Of a DNA stretch of 50,345 bases, positions 1 to 8,817 are shown one piece after another. A program made the translations under genes and the position numbers. Positions within the stretch are counted from its first letter, which is position 1, and each line of letters opens with the position of its first letter. The stretch is from an uncultured bacterium (GTDB lineage Bacteria > Verrucomicrobiota > Kiritimatiellia > RFP12 > CAIWXQ01): the NCBI GenBank assembly GCA_903916675.1, contig CAIWXQ010000013.1:1-50345 (forward strand), in the 5' to 3' direction. The notes below the pieces were generated by a model. That model saw only the letters and a program-made list of their open reading frames with translations, did no database searches and was not told where the DNA came from.

Positions 1-98
1 CTTCATTGCATCACGAGGACGCCTCGGATACAGTCTTACCAACGGAAGTGCGGCTACGGCCCCGCACACAGTGCAAAAAGCAGGGCCGGTTTTACCTC

Positions 99-437
99 TT
101 AGCAGAGCCGTTTCGCTGTCCAACGATTGGGGAGCCCCTCAGTTCCCGCCCCGGGTGCATCCTTTTCCGCAACGTAATCCAGCTCCGCGTCGAGCATCAC
201 AACCGCGCGAACATGCGGGGCACCCGCAATCTCCTGCAGAACGCGCTTCAGCACGGCCAGCGGTTCCTGCCCGGTGCAAACCGTCTCGATCCCCGAGGCA
301 CTCTGCTTGGGATAAGCAGCGTCTGCAACCACAATCCAGTTGCGATGCCCGTATTCCGGCAACAACCGCCGCAACCGCTCCTGCCAAACCGTGCCCTCAC
401 GTCCAGTGCGTCTACCTTTCTTTTTTTTCGCGCTCAT
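99..437 (-). CDS. RbsD/FucU-like small protein (possible sugar mutarotase)
   Basis: A 112-residue protein, last gene of a leftward operon. The ATG at 437 is preceded by an AAAGG-type ribosome site and starts 11 bases after the aldo/keto reductase stop. The frame is open further upstream, but that part overlaps the reductase in another frame and reads like noise. The segment GHRNWIVVADAAYP resembles the GHGDxIVxADxxFP region of RbsD/FucU pyranase-mutarotases, and the later VVMLDAEL stretch fits a second strand of that fold. The usual GHGD is GHRN here, so catalysis is uncertain. Together with two dehydrogenase/reductase genes it suggests sugar or sugar-acid processing. The assignment rests on motif memory only. 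Confidence 0.55.
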   Translation of the reverse strand: MSAKKKKGRRTGREGTVWQERLRRLLPEYGHRNWIVVADAAYPKQSASGIETVCTGQEPLAVLKRVLQEIAGAPHVRAVVMLDAELDYVAEKDAPGAGTEGLPNRWTAKRLC

Positions 438-448
438 GGGACCGCCTT

Positions 449-1492
449 TCACGAAGTGATCTCGCCGTTCAGATCCCAAAGATCCTCCCAGCTTTGGCCA
501 GCCTTCCAAAGGAAGACCTGCCCCTTGACCAAGCGCGTGTTTCGCGTGATGCCCGCAATGGCCTGCATGTCGGCAAGGGTCAATGATGGCAGGGTAGCTG
601 CCTTCAGGTTGGCCAGGTAGTTTGAACGTTTGACTGAGAACGGGATCGGCACTTGCCCGCGCTGAATCGCCCATTTCAGACAAGCTGCAGCCGGATGCAC
701 GTTCAGCCGCCGGGCGATCGCAACAATGACAGGGTCTTCCATGTCCACGGTGTCCTCCGGGGTGCGGTCGCGTTCCGGACGTCCCGGCGACCCGAGCGGA
801 CAGTAACCGATCGGCAACAAGCCACTCGACCGAACGAAGTCGAACAACTCCTGCTGCTGAAAATGCGGGTGCAGCTCCATCTCGTTACAAACCGGCTTGA
901 TCTCTGCATCGCGCAACAACAGGCGGAGTTTCGGAATCGTCATGTTCGAGGTTCCGATGTGTTTCACAAGCCCCCGCTCCACCAACCGCTCCATCGCACG
1001 CCACGTACGCATATATTCCTCGTGGATATATGGCCGGGCATCCGGACTGCGAGAGGAAACATCACAGTGCGGTGGGTGAAAGTTGGGAAACGGCCAGTGC
1101 ACCAGATACAGGTCCAGAAAGTCGACCTGCAACTCCTTGAGTGACTGCTCGCATGAGGCTTCCACATCGCGCGGGGCATGCATGTCATTCCATAGTTTTG
1201 AAGTGACCCACAACTCCTCGCGGTTAATGCCAGACGCCTGGATATCCCGCAACGCCGGCCCAATCAGGTGCTCGTTGCCGTACACCGACGCGCAGTCGAA
1301 GTGCCGATACCCAACGGAGGCGGCATCCCGAACCGCAGCCGCCACTGTCTCGCCGGATACGGCATCCGATCCGAACGTCCCCAGCCCGATAACCGGTATC
1401 CGGGCACCGGTGGCCAGTGTGTGTTTCGGAACTTGTTCAACATCCACGCCATCTGGGGCATGAAACAGCTTTGCTTTGGCAGCAGCGCTCAT
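449..1492 (-). CDS. Aldo/keto reductase
   Basis: A 347-residue NAD(P)H-dependent aldo/keto reductase. The start at 1492 has AAGGAG seven bases upstream; the longer open frame to 1636 runs into the upstream gene and was rejected. The catalytic tetrad of the family is visible: Asp and Tyr in DCASVYGNE, Lys in VTSKLW, His in LVHWPFP. The length is slightly above the usual 280-330. The gene starts 10 bases after the stop of the zinc alcohol dehydrogenase and ends 11 bases before the RbsD/FucU-like gene, so the three are very probably one transcript. Family knowledge says it interconverts a carbonyl and an alcohol; the sequence does not give the substrate, but the AraC-regulated setting suggests a sugar or polyol. 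Confidence 0.9.
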   Translation of the reverse strand: MSAAAKAKLFHAPDGVDVEQVPKHTLATGARIPVIGLGTFGSDAVSGETVAAAVRDAASVGYRHFDCASVYGNEHLIGPALRDIQASGINREELWVTSKLWNDMHAPRDVEASCEQSLKELQVDFLDLYLVHWPFPNFHPPHCDVSSRSPDARPYIHEEYMRTWRAMERLVERGLVKHIGTSNMTIPKLRLLLRDAEIKPVCNEMELHPHFQQQELFDFVRSSGLLPIGYCPLGSPGRPERDRTPEDTVDMEDPVIVAIARRLNVHPAAACLKWAIQRGQVPIPFSVKRSNYLANLKAATLPSLTLADMQAIAGITRNTRLVKGQVFLWKAGQSWEDLWDLNGEITS

Positions 1493-1502
1493 ATCAGACT
1501 CC

Positions 1503-2579
1503 TTAAAATACGATGCACACTTTGCCGGTCTGTCCCTTGTCAGCCAGATCGTAGGCCTTGGCCGCTTGCGACAACGGCAATTGCGGGCCGCCGGTCTTCT
1601 CCGGATGCACCTGCTGGCGCGCCAATACTTCAGCAAGATCGGAAAGGTGCTTGCGCGATGTAACCCACGAACCGAAAAGCGTGATCTGCTCGTGGATCAG
1701 GAACGGCGACACATCAAACTCGACCTTGCCGCCTTCGCCGACAAAACCGCAACGTCCCCATTGTCGGGTGCTCTTCAACGCCAGCAGGCGTGCGGCACCC
1801 ACCCCGGAACAATCCACACTGGCTTCGCATCCGGCGCCGTCCGTAAGTGCCTGAATGGCATGCAGGTTCTGGTCATCGAACGGCAGAACGTGGTCAACCA
1901 GCGGCACGCCCTTGCGATAGGAAAGGGATCGCGCAAACTGGAGACGTCCCGGCGCGACATCCACGCCAATAATCTCGGTCACACCCAGCAACCGGGCCAA
2001 CTGGGCAGCCGCCAAACCAACCGGCCCCAATCCTGTCACCAGCAACCGGTCGCGGCCGTTTACCTGCATGCGGGTCAAGCACTCCCAAGCCGTGCCAAAG
2101 CCACAGGCCATGTACGCGCCGTCCACGTAGGTCAGGGCGTCCGGCAGCGGAACGCAGTCTTGCTCCTCCGCCAGCAGATAGAGCGCGTGTCCGCCATCGC
2201 GCTGCCAGCCGTAGGCCTTGCGCTGGTGCGCGCTCGTGCAGCTGATTTGGTAACCGTGCATGCAGTCCGGACAACACCCGCAGCCGGAAATATGGTAGAG
2301 AACCACGCGATCCCCCACCTTGCGCACGCGACACCCAGGCCCGACCTTGACGATCTGGCCGCAGGGTTCGTGCCCCGCTATAACGCCTTGATAGGCTTCC
2401 GGCCCCTTGCCGAGATGCTCGCGGTAGATGGCGCGGATATCGCTGCCGCAGATCGAGGATGCCTTTACAGCCACCAACACCTGGCGCTCGCCCGGTACCG
2501 GTACTTGGAACTGCTTGATTTCCACGGTGCTGTTGCCGGGAAGAATGGCCCCGGCCATGGTCTTGGGAATTGAACGCAT
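1503..2579 (-). CDS. Zinc-dependent MDR alcohol dehydrogenase (threonine/sorbitol dehydrogenase-like)
   Basis: A 358-residue medium-chain dehydrogenase, first gene of the leftward operon. The ATG at 2579 follows a GAAGGGG ribosome site. The catalytic zinc ligands appear as the Cys of SSICGSD and the GHE motif. A structural-zinc loop of four closely spaced Cys is visible ([15 protein letters not shown]). The Rossmann motif is [13 protein letters not shown] followed by an Asp-ended strand (IIGVD), which suggests NAD preference. It should oxidise a secondary alcohol of a sugar or polyol in the cytoplasm. It is transcribed away from the AraC regulator, whose likely operator lies in the shared spacer. 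The exact substrate cannot be read from sequence. Confidence 0.9.
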   Translation of the reverse strand: MRSIPKTMAGAILPGNSTVEIKQFQVPVPGERQVLVAVKASSICGSDIRAIYREHLGKGPEAYQGVIAGHEPCGQIVKVGPGCRVRKVGDRVVLYHISGCGCCPDCMHGYQISCTSAHQRKAYGWQRDGGHALYLLAEEQDCVPLPDALTYVDGAYMACGFGTAWECLTRMQVNGRDRLLVTGLGPVGLAAAQLARLLGVTEIIGVDVAPGRLQFARSLSYRKGVPLVDHVLPFDDQNLHAIQALTDGAGCEASVDCSGVGAARLLALKSTRQWGRCGFVGEGGKVEFDVSPFLIHEQITLFGSWVTSRKHLSDLAEVLARQQVHPEKTGGPQLPLSQAAKAYDLADKGQTGKVCIVF

Positions 2580-2626
2580 AGCGAAACCCCTTCATTTTGC
2601 GTCTGTGGCTTTTAATCCGCGTGTAA

Positions 2627-2670
2627 TCGGCTCGCCGAAGGTCGCCTGCACTACTCCTCGCGCGAGCCGA
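2627..2670. repeat. Inverted repeat in the dehydrogenase operon leader
   Basis: TCGGCTCG at 2627-2634 and CGAGCCGA at 2663-2670 are perfect 8-base inverted arms with a 28-base spacer. They lie 48-91 bases upstream of the leftward dehydrogenase start. They could be an operator or a leader hairpin; nothing distinguishes the two. Confidence 0.4.
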
Positions 2671-2729
2671 CCCCCTCTCAACAGGTCACACAGTATGAGG
2701 CCATACCCGGCCGTTGAAAATGGATGCTC

Positions 2730-2766
2730 TTGACTCATACATGCCGATTATTGACTTGTTGTAGCC
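2730..2766. promoter_or_regulatory. Direct-repeat operator, probable AraC-family binding site
   Basis: Two copies of TTGACTnnTnnnnGCC start at 2730 and 2751. They match at 10 of 16 positions and are exactly 21 bases apart, that is two helical turns. Paired direct repeats at this spacing are the usual target of AraC-family dimers. The site sits just upstream of the AraC-family gene and about 150 bases from the divergent dehydrogenase start. A weak leftward -10-like CATACT (complement of 2692-2697) lies beyond it, consistent with activation of the operon. The role is inferred. Confidence 0.55.
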
Positions 2767-2790
2767 GCGCGGGCGTCGTACCGTTGCCCC

Positions 2791-3705
2791 ATGCACGCAA
2801 CGCCACGACAACGCAGAGATGCCTCACCTGGATGTGTCACTGCGCCTCCGGGGTTCTTCTCGCAGCGTGTGCAGCAGGCACGCCACTACTATTTAAATTT
2901 GACTCCTTCGCCGCGTGTCGCCCTGGAGGTTGTTTGTGGCGGTCTCGAGCAGTGTCGGCCCGATTATGAGATTCGGCGCGAGCGCTTCCACTACTATGCC
3001 ATCGAATTTGTGGCAGCGGGCCGCGGGCAGCTGGTCTTGAATAGCCGACCGTATGCGCTTCGTCCGGGAGTGGTGTTTTGTTATGGCCCCGGGACGCCGC
3101 ACCGGATTGTGACAGACCCGACTGCGCCCATGACAAAGCATTTCATCGACTTCACCGGCCGGCAGGCACCGGCGTTACTCGCGCGGTGCCAGCCATTGCG
3201 GGCTGGCGCGGTGCAAGTCTCCGATCCACTGGCTGTGGCGGATATCTACGAGGAGATCCACCGCAGCGCGCGGACAGGGCATCCGCAGGCGCAGGCGATC
3301 TGCCGGCTGCTGCTCGAGGTATTGGTGCTGCGCATTGACGAAAGGGCGGTCGAAGGTCGACCCGGGATCGATGAACGTGCGCTGCAGACCTACCACCAAT
3401 GCCGGAACTGCATCGAACAGGAGTTCATGACACTGAAGACGCTGCAGGATATTGCCCGGCGCTGCCACCACGACCCCGCCTATCTCTGCCGGGTGTTCAA
3501 ACGATTTGCCGGCACGACCCCCTATGCCCATCTGCTGCGGCAGAAGATGACCTACGCCGCCGACCGCCTCCAGAATTCGGATCTGCTGGTCAAGGAAGTG
3601 GCCGATGAACTGGGGTTTCCTGATCCGTTTCATTTCTCCCGGAGCTTCAAGGCTGTGCACAGCATTGCGCCGCAGCGCTTCATTGCGCTCAACCGTCGCC
3701 GCTAA
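2791..3705 (+). CDS. AraC-family transcriptional regulator
   Basis: A 304-residue regulator with an N-terminal cupin-like ligand-sensing domain (roughly residues 45-140, with histidines in the GPGTPHRI segment) and a C-terminal pair of helix-turn-helix motifs (roughly 205-300). The last motif reads ...VADELGFPDPFHFSRSFKAVHSIAPQRF, the standard AraC signature. It is divergent from the dehydrogenase operon and probably activates it in response to a sugar. No good ribosome site precedes the ATG at 2791, and the first 20 or so residues look unconserved, so the true start could lie slightly downstream. The beta-helix gene follows after a 228-base spacer and may belong to the same regulon. Confidence 0.88.
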   Translation: MHATPRQRRDASPGCVTAPPGFFSQRVQQARHYYLNLTPSPRVALEVVCGGLEQCRPDYEIRRERFHYYAIEFVAAGRGQLVLNSRPYALRPGVVFCYGPGTPHRIVTDPTAPMTKHFIDFTGRQAPALLARCQPLRAGAVQVSDPLAVADIYEEIHRSARTGHPQAQAICRLLLEVLVLRIDERAVEGRPGIDERALQTYHQCRNCIEQEFMTLKTLQDIARRCHHDPAYLCRVFKRFAGTTPYAHLLRQKMTYAADRLQNSDLLVKEVADELGFPDPFHFSRSFKAVHSIAPQRFIALNRRR

Positions 3706-3933
3706 TGAAATCAAGCGGGGCATGAGAGACCTTCGCAAGGTTGGCCCTCGACCCGGCGGATGTGTAATCGCCAAACCTGCATCTTTTTGCAGAGGATGAG
3801 TGGCGAAGCTTATTCGAGTAATGATTGTAAATGTGGTTAATTTATGATGACATCTGTTATGTTCTATCCGGCAACCAGTGATTCAGGTTCGGCTACTGTG
3901 CGCGTAGACGCCATCGCAAGGTAAAGGGATTGC
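3706..3933 (+). other. AT-rich spacer before the beta-helix gene
   Basis: No gene is supported here. A short dyad ACCTT-CGC-AAGGT lies near 3730, and CTGCA...TGCAG around a T-run near 3778-3793 could end the AraC transcript. The stretch at about 3815-3865 is clearly AT-richer than its surroundings and is the likely promoter region for the next operon, but I cannot pick a single -35/-10 pair with confidence. Confidence 0.35.
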
Positions 3934-5484
3934 ATGAGTGCCAAAACAATCGTACCCGCCGCCGCCGGTGACAAGTTGCGAATGGGGTGCTCCGAACGGC
4001 TCGCCAGATCTGCCGCGGCGGTGCTTGGGGTAGGCACCCTTCTTTGTATGCCACACGAGGGCGCTGCCAAAGAACCCGCCGCGCAGCCGAATACACCCGC
4101 CATGACGCTGCCAACCGTCCGGCGGGGCGTCGTCGCCACCAGTTGTTCGCAAGCCGCCGTTCAGGCGGCGATCAACGCAGCCCGCGACGGCGACGCGGTG
4201 ACGGTTCCCGCCGGCAGCGCCACCTGGAACACGCCGGTGACCATCGCCGGAAAAGCCATTACCCTGCAAGGGGCGGGGATGAGCAAGACGATCATCACTG
4301 CCGCCACCAGGCATACACAATCCCCCTTGGCGGCGATTGGTGTGGACGGCAAACCATTCCGGATCACAGGCTTCACTTTCAATGGGGCCAGATGCCAATC
4401 CGGCATGGTCAACATCAGTGGAACCTGCAAGAACTTCCGCGTGGACCATTGCCGGATCAGCAATGATGCCAGTGAGTCTGACAACGGTCGCGGAATCATG
4501 ACTGTTGGCTATACCTTCGGGGTCATTGATCACTGTGTCATCATCAAGTCCGGCGGAAATTCCGTCCAGGGAGTGAGCGTGATGGGCGATGGCAATGCTT
4601 CGTGGGAAAGGCCCATTACGCTTGGTTCATCCAATGCCGTGTATGTTGAGGATTGCATCTTCAACTATGGCAGCATGGCGGATGGAGCCATAGATGCCTA
4701 CAGCGGCGCCCGCTATGTTTTCCGCCACAATACCCTGATTAACACTTGTGCCGGGCACCATGGCCTCGATTCCGGTGGTTATCGCTCGCCGCACAGCTTT
4801 GAATATTACGAAAACACATTCATGACCGACCCGAATACCTACCACGGAGGGGCGTTCCATTTCCGGGGAGGCACGGGCGTGGTGTTCGACAACACGCTGA
4901 CCGGTTATAGCGGCTCGATCTTGCTGGCCAACTATCGGTCGGCCAATGCTTACCCCCCATGGGGCATGTGCGACGGCAAGAACCCGATTGATGGCAATCA
5001 AGACCCCAGCGGGTATCCCTGCAAGGACCAGGTCGGTCGCACGACCGGGCAGAAACTGGAGCCTTTCTACGAGTGGAATAATGTCCTGAATGGGAAGCAT
5101 GCGGAGATCAAGCTTAACACAAATGTTGGGACGAATTTAATGACGCGCTTTCGCGTTCAGCTGCACATCAAAGAGAACCGCGACTATTACAACAACACGG
5201 TCAAACCGGGCTACGTTCCGTATGCCTATCCGCACCCGCTCACCTTGGACCCGGCTGGGCGGCAGCAGGCCACAGCAACCCCACCGTCCGCGCTGAGCCT
5301 TGATCCGCATCCACAGCTCGCCGCCCAGAAACGACAGCAAACCATGCTGTTAACACATGCCAGATTCCTCTTGGCCGAGGGCGAGCCGGAGACAGCCGGA
5401 ATTCTGCTCCAACAACTTGTCGCGCGGGACGCCGGCACAGAATCCGCGGCGCAGGCCAGAGAACTCCTGAAGGCAGCAAAATAG
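3934..5484 (+). CDS. Secreted right-handed beta-helix (pectate-lyase-like) protein
   Basis: A 516-residue protein; the ATG at 3934 follows an AAGGGA ribosome site. The N-terminus carries a hydrophobic stretch (about residues 24-38) preceded by Arg, then a short-side-chain region, as expected for a signal peptide with a long n-region. The body opens like pectate-lyase-fold proteins (AAINAARDGDAVTVPAGSATW, then ITLQGAGMSKTII) and continues with beta-helix coils such as NFRVDHCRIS and YVFRHNTLINT. The last 60 residues form a separate Ala/Leu-rich helical tail (LLTHARFLLAEGEPETAGIL) resembling a TPR pair. It may bind or cleave a polysaccharide outside the cytoplasm; I see no certain catalytic triad. 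The next gene starts 5 bases after the stop, so the two are co-transcribed. Confidence 0.75.
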   Translation: MSAKTIVPAAAGDKLRMGCSERLARSAAAVLGVGTLLCMPHEGAAKEPAAQPNTPAMTLPTVRRGVVATSCSQAAVQAAINAARDGDAVTVPAGSATWNTPVTIAGKAITLQGAGMSKTIITAATRHTQSPLAAIGVDGKPFRITGFTFNGARCQSGMVNISGTCKNFRVDHCRISNDASESDNGRGIMTVGYTFGVIDHCVIIKSGGNSVQGVSVMGDGNASWERPITLGSSNAVYVEDCIFNYGSMADGAIDAYSGARYVFRHNTLINTCAGHHGLDSGGYRSPHSFEYYENTFMTDPNTYHGGAFHFRGGTGVVFDNTLTGYSGSILLANYRSANAYPPWGMCDGKNPIDGNQDPSGYPCKDQVGRTTGQKLEPFYEWNNVLNGKHAEIKLNTNVGTNLMTRFRVQLHIKENRDYYNNTVKPGYVPYAYPHPLTLDPAGRQQATATPPSALSLDPHPQLAAQKRQQTMLLTHARFLLAEGEPETAGILLQQLVARDAGTESAAQARELLKAAK

Positions 5485-5489
5485 TTGAT

Positions 5490-6737
5490 ATGGCGAAGAA
5501 TCCGGTTAATTCGCCGGCGGCTCGCACAAATCCACCCGCACAACAGAAAGTGAACATGAGAAACCAAAAGAAGACGACCACGGTAGTCCCGCAGCGATTT
5601 CTGGGCGAATATGGCTTCTGGGAATACACCACGCCCTATTGCGGCGGCTTTGAGTCGTACGATTACGACGACTACCTGCTGGCGCTGGACGATATGGCCG
5701 GAGCCGGCATGAACTCACTCATGCTCATGGTCAAGTGGTTCACCACCGGCTATCGCTCGAAGCTGCCGTTCCTGGAACAGTCGCCGTTGAACAAGAACAT
5801 TGCATCCAACAACCAGCTGGTCCGGCAGGTGATGGCAGCGGCGAAGGAGCGGAAGATCAAGATTTGGCTGGGCGTGGTGACCAGCCACTACGATGCGGCC
5901 GTGTGCAAGCTGACGCCGCGCGGTGTGCTGCCGGGTTTTCTGGGTTGCCTGTTCAACGTGGGATTCTACGATCCGGATTCGCCGGGCATGATCGAGCAGG
6001 GCACGGCGATCTTCGAAGAGCTGCTCGACGAATTTCCCCATCCGGACGGGTTCATGCTGGAGATGGAGGACGTGCATGTTCCCATGCCGTACCGGGTGGC
6101 ACCTTACAATGCCTGGGCAAAGGCGAACAACCGTCCGGCCTACAGCAATTCCGCCGGGCTGCAGGATCCGAACTGGTTCGACTACCAGACCGCCGCAATC
6201 ATCCGGGCCACGCAGGCGGTTGAGCAGGCGGTTCGTGCCAAGGGGTTCCGCGGCGATTTGGCGACGATCAACAAACTGTCGGAAACTCGCGCCCCGACAC
6301 GTGTCATCCCGGCGCCCGGGAATCAGATGGTCAACGTGGAGATGATGCGCCGCGATTGTCCCAACTGGGCCAGCATCAACTACAACTACGACAAGGGGCT
6401 GCCGGATGGCGACTACGATTGGTGCATGAAGCAGGGCGTGACCTATCAGAAGAGCCTGGGCCTGAATGTCTACTCCCTGGCCAGGGGCGTCATGACGTAC
6501 GAATGGGAGGCGCCACGCTGGACAGACCGTCAGCGACTGGAGCGGAGCTGGGCGCAGGATGTGGCCGATGCACAAAAATACCAGCCGGACAATTTCTGGT
6601 GGTTTGGCGCCGGCGGCAAGAGCGATGGCATCGACACCTCGATCTTGAATCTGCGGCAGATGGGGTATGCGGACGACGTGGAAGCCCGACGCTCGCTGCT
6701 GAAGATCAGCGCAGCGCTTCGGCAGGCGCTTCGGTAG
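5490..6737 (+). CDS. TIM-barrel-like protein of unknown family (possible glycoside hydrolase)
   Basis: A 415-residue protein starting 5 bases after the beta-helix gene. The ATG at 5490 has no good ribosome site; an in-frame ATG at 5556 (393 residues) preceded by AGAAAG is a real alternative, because the first 22 residues are Pro/Ala/Asn-rich and look unstructured. The protein alternates strand-like and helix-like segments (NSLMLMVKWF, KIWLGVVTS, DGFMLEMEDVHVP, WASINYNYDKG, NVYSLARGVMTYEW), as in (beta/alpha)8 barrels. The acidic pair in DGFMLEMED sits where clan-A glycosidases place an acid/base. No signal peptide is visible. I do not recognise the family; the pairing with a beta-helix protein suggests glycan breakdown. 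Confidence 0.6.
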   Translation: MAKNPVNSPAARTNPPAQQKVNMRNQKKTTTVVPQRFLGEYGFWEYTTPYCGGFESYDYDDYLLALDDMAGAGMNSLMLMVKWFTTGYRSKLPFLEQSPLNKNIASNNQLVRQVMAAAKERKIKIWLGVVTSHYDAAVCKLTPRGVLPGFLGCLFNVGFYDPDSPGMIEQGTAIFEELLDEFPHPDGFMLEMEDVHVPMPYRVAPYNAWAKANNRPAYSNSAGLQDPNWFDYQTAAIIRATQAVEQAVRAKGFRGDLATINKLSETRAPTRVIPAPGNQMVNVEMMRRDCPNWASINYNYDKGLPDGDYDWCMKQGVTYQKSLGLNVYSLARGVMTYEWEAPRWTDRQRLERSWAQDVADAQKYQPDNFWWFGAGGKSDGIDTSILNLRQMGYADDVEARRSLLKISAALRQALR

Positions 6738-6757
6738 GCGCTCGTTTTTGACTGTGG

Positions 6758-6822
6758 CGGCGGCCTCAGACCGCCGAATGAAGGTTGGCTCTTAACTAGC
6801 GTGGTGCAGACCTCTGGCCTGC
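6758..6822. repeat. Two short GC-rich dyads
   Basis: CGGCGG-7-CCGCCG occupies 6758-6776, and an imperfect hairpin GCAGACC-TCT-GGCCTGC occupies 6806-6822. Both follow the stop of the TIM-barrel-like gene, in the spacer before a convergent gene, and could act as transcript ends. They have the same style as dyads near 28.2, 39.4 and 43.7 kb. Confidence 0.5.
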
Positions 6823-6855
6823 CCAGGTGTTTGGCCTTCAACTGGAACCATCGGA

Positions 6856-6922
6856 GCGAACCGCAGATTAGACGATTGAAGAGGTCAGAATGATGAAGGC
6901 CTGCGCACCTTCTGCGGTTCGC
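6856..6922. repeat. Inverted repeat with GCGAACCGCAGA arms
   Basis: GCGAACCGCAGA (6856-6867) is perfectly inverted as TCTGCGGTTCGC (6911-6922), with a 43-base spacer that itself contains partly complementary TTGAAG and CTTCA words. No gene is inside. Together with the dyads just before it, this is all I see in the 344-base gap 6738-7081. A similar arm occurs at 15158. Confidence 0.6.
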
Positions 6923-7081
6923 GTGTTTGTCGCCCTGCCGCTTTTCGATGCATGTCCGAGGACGAAATCAACCACCGGGCATACATCCGGATCCTCAACC
7001 GGTTCGATTACCAGAGCCCCATCTGCATCGAGGCGCCTAGGGTAGGGGGCCGGGAGTATTTTACGGACAGATGAATGCGGA

Positions 7082-8494
7082 TCATCCGCAGTCGCCGCAT
7101 ACGGCCGCCGGGGCGGGGAGCGCGCGGCTGATCTCTTCCACGCGGTAGCCGAAGCCGGCCCCGCTGATGCTCCGTAAGTCAACACAGCCGTCGCGCCGCG
7201 TGTAGAGCCCGGGATGGACGGCGGCTTCCGCGGCCGAGGCGGCCGGGTAGAACTGCATACCGTTGGTCTCGACGCCCATGATTGTGCCGGCGTGCACGGC
7301 CAGAAGGCAGTGTGGAATCTGCGCCAGCATCGGGTTGGTCAGGTCCTGCACCATGAGCGTCATGCCGTGCGCCTTGGCCCAGCAGAGCGAAAGCAAAGCG
7401 CCGGTCTGGGTCTTGCAGGTTTTCAACGCCACGCCGGTCCAGCCCAGTTCGCGGCCCAGCTTGACGAGCCTCCAGTCGTGCGCGCTCTCATCCATGAAGA
7501 GCGGCTTGCGCGCCGAGACGCTGTGCACATCGATCGGATGAGCCTCCAGATCGTAGGGGAACGGCTGTTCAACATACAGGATCATGCCGTAGATGCGCGG
7601 GTGATCGAGCATCAGCCGGTCGAGCAGGTCGTTGACATAGGCGGGGTCGGTCACCATGCAGTTAAAGTCGGCCGTCAGCCACTGCGCGCCCTCCTCGATC
7701 GCGAGTATGCCGACACGCACCAGCCGCCGGTAGTCCCAGTCGCTGTCATTGCCGCGCAGTTTGACCTTGAGGCAGGTGAGTCCGTCGCGCCGGATCCAAT
7801 CGCGCAGCAGAACCGGGTATCCGTCGTCCGGCGCGTCACCGGGGAGTTCGTCGGCCTCCAGCGGATCGAGGCCGCCGACGAGGTGCCACGCGCGCAACGT
7901 TGTCGGCGGCGGCATCACCAGAAAATCCGCCTGATAACGGCCGGCAAAAGAAACGTTCGCCTGTGCCGCCGGGTCGAGATAGCGAGCCAGATCGGCCGAG
8001 AGCCATTCGCGTGCATAGGTCTGGTATACGTCCACGTTGTGGAGGTTGCCGTACGCATCGTGCAGCGCGATGTCAAATGCGCTACAGCAGACCAGCGCCG
8101 CCAGATACGGCAACGGCGTTTGCGGTTCCTCCTGCGCCTGCGACCGCATCAGTCCCGGCATGACCTGTTCCTGGAACGCATGGCCGACTTCGATCGCATG
8201 CCCGCTGGTGCCGAACTCCGCCCAGGCCGCTGCCAGCCGTCTGCAGAAGCGCAGCAACGCTTCGTGTCGCGCGGCATAAGACAGCGGCGAAGGCCAGACC
8301 CATTGCACGCTGAGTGGCGTTTCGCCCCAGCCGCAGGCGATGCGCCCCCGCTGGTCGCGCACAGCGAGCCGGACGCGCGCGCAGGTAACTTGTGTCAGGG
8401 TTTCGCTGCCGAACTTGAGTGGTACGCGCGTCTGCACCGGCAAAAGATGGAGTTGCGTCCCGCAACACCGTACGTCTCGATCCGATCTGGTCAT
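7082..8494 (-). CDS. Enolase-superfamily enzyme (mandelate racemase/muconate lactonizing-like)
   Basis: A 470-residue protein. I chose the ATG at 8494 because GGGAG lies seven bases upstream; the open frame continues to 8599 without family-like sequence. The C-terminal barrel shows the superfamily landmarks in order: KVKL (Lys pair on strand 2), TADFN and VEQPFP (metal-binding Asp and Glu), MDES (third acidic ligand) and LKTCKTQTG (Lys on strand 6). Such enzymes abstract a proton next to a carboxylate, for example in sugar-acid dehydration or epimerisation. It is longer than the usual 360-420 residues because of an extended N-terminal capping region and inserts. It is convergent with the TIM-barrel-like gene. 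The substrate is unknown, but a sugar acid would suit the neighbourhood. Confidence 0.8.
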   Translation of the reverse strand: MTRSDRDVRCCGTQLHLLPVQTRVPLKFGSETLTQVTCARVRLAVRDQRGRIACGWGETPLSVQWVWPSPLSYAARHEALLRFCRRLAAAWAEFGTSGHAIEVGHAFQEQVMPGLMRSQAQEEPQTPLPYLAALVCCSAFDIALHDAYGNLHNVDVYQTYAREWLSADLARYLDPAAQANVSFAGRYQADFLVMPPPTTLRAWHLVGGLDPLEADELPGDAPDDGYPVLLRDWIRRDGLTCLKVKLRGNDSDWDYRRLVRVGILAIEEGAQWLTADFNCMVTDPAYVNDLLDRLMLDHPRIYGMILYVEQPFPYDLEAHPIDVHSVSARKPLFMDESAHDWRLVKLGRELGWTGVALKTCKTQTGALLSLCWAKAHGMTLMVQDLTNPMLAQIPHCLLAVHAGTIMGVETNGMQFYPAASAAEAAVHPGLYTRRDGCVDLRSISGAGFGYRVEEISRALPAPAAVCGDCG

Positions 8495-8817
8495 GTCGTC
8501 TCCCGCGCACTCGCGTGCCGTATCAACGCGCGGCGGCTTCCCGCAACCCCTGCCGGGACCGCGTGCATGCGGGGCGGGGCCATTCAACCATCGTTCCACT
8601 GCGGTTGTCGAGAGTGGAAGGTCGACCTGGCGATAACAATGCCGGACAAGTAGGCGGCAGTTGTTAGTTCCACCTCACGGATGTCTTTCGCCGATCGCGC
8701 CCAATCCCACCACTGGGGTACTCCCGTCCCCAGCGCGCAACTTATGGCCGCACGCCCCGCCACGCCTAACCCGGGTGTTGGCCATCCTGCCCTATCCGCC
8801 GAAGCGAATAGCCCGCC

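Noticed and set aside
6868-7185. Leftward 105-codon frame beyond the enolase-superfamily gene
   Set aside because: It overlaps the enolase-superfamily gene end and the CCGCAGA repeat, has no ribosome site and no recognisable domain.
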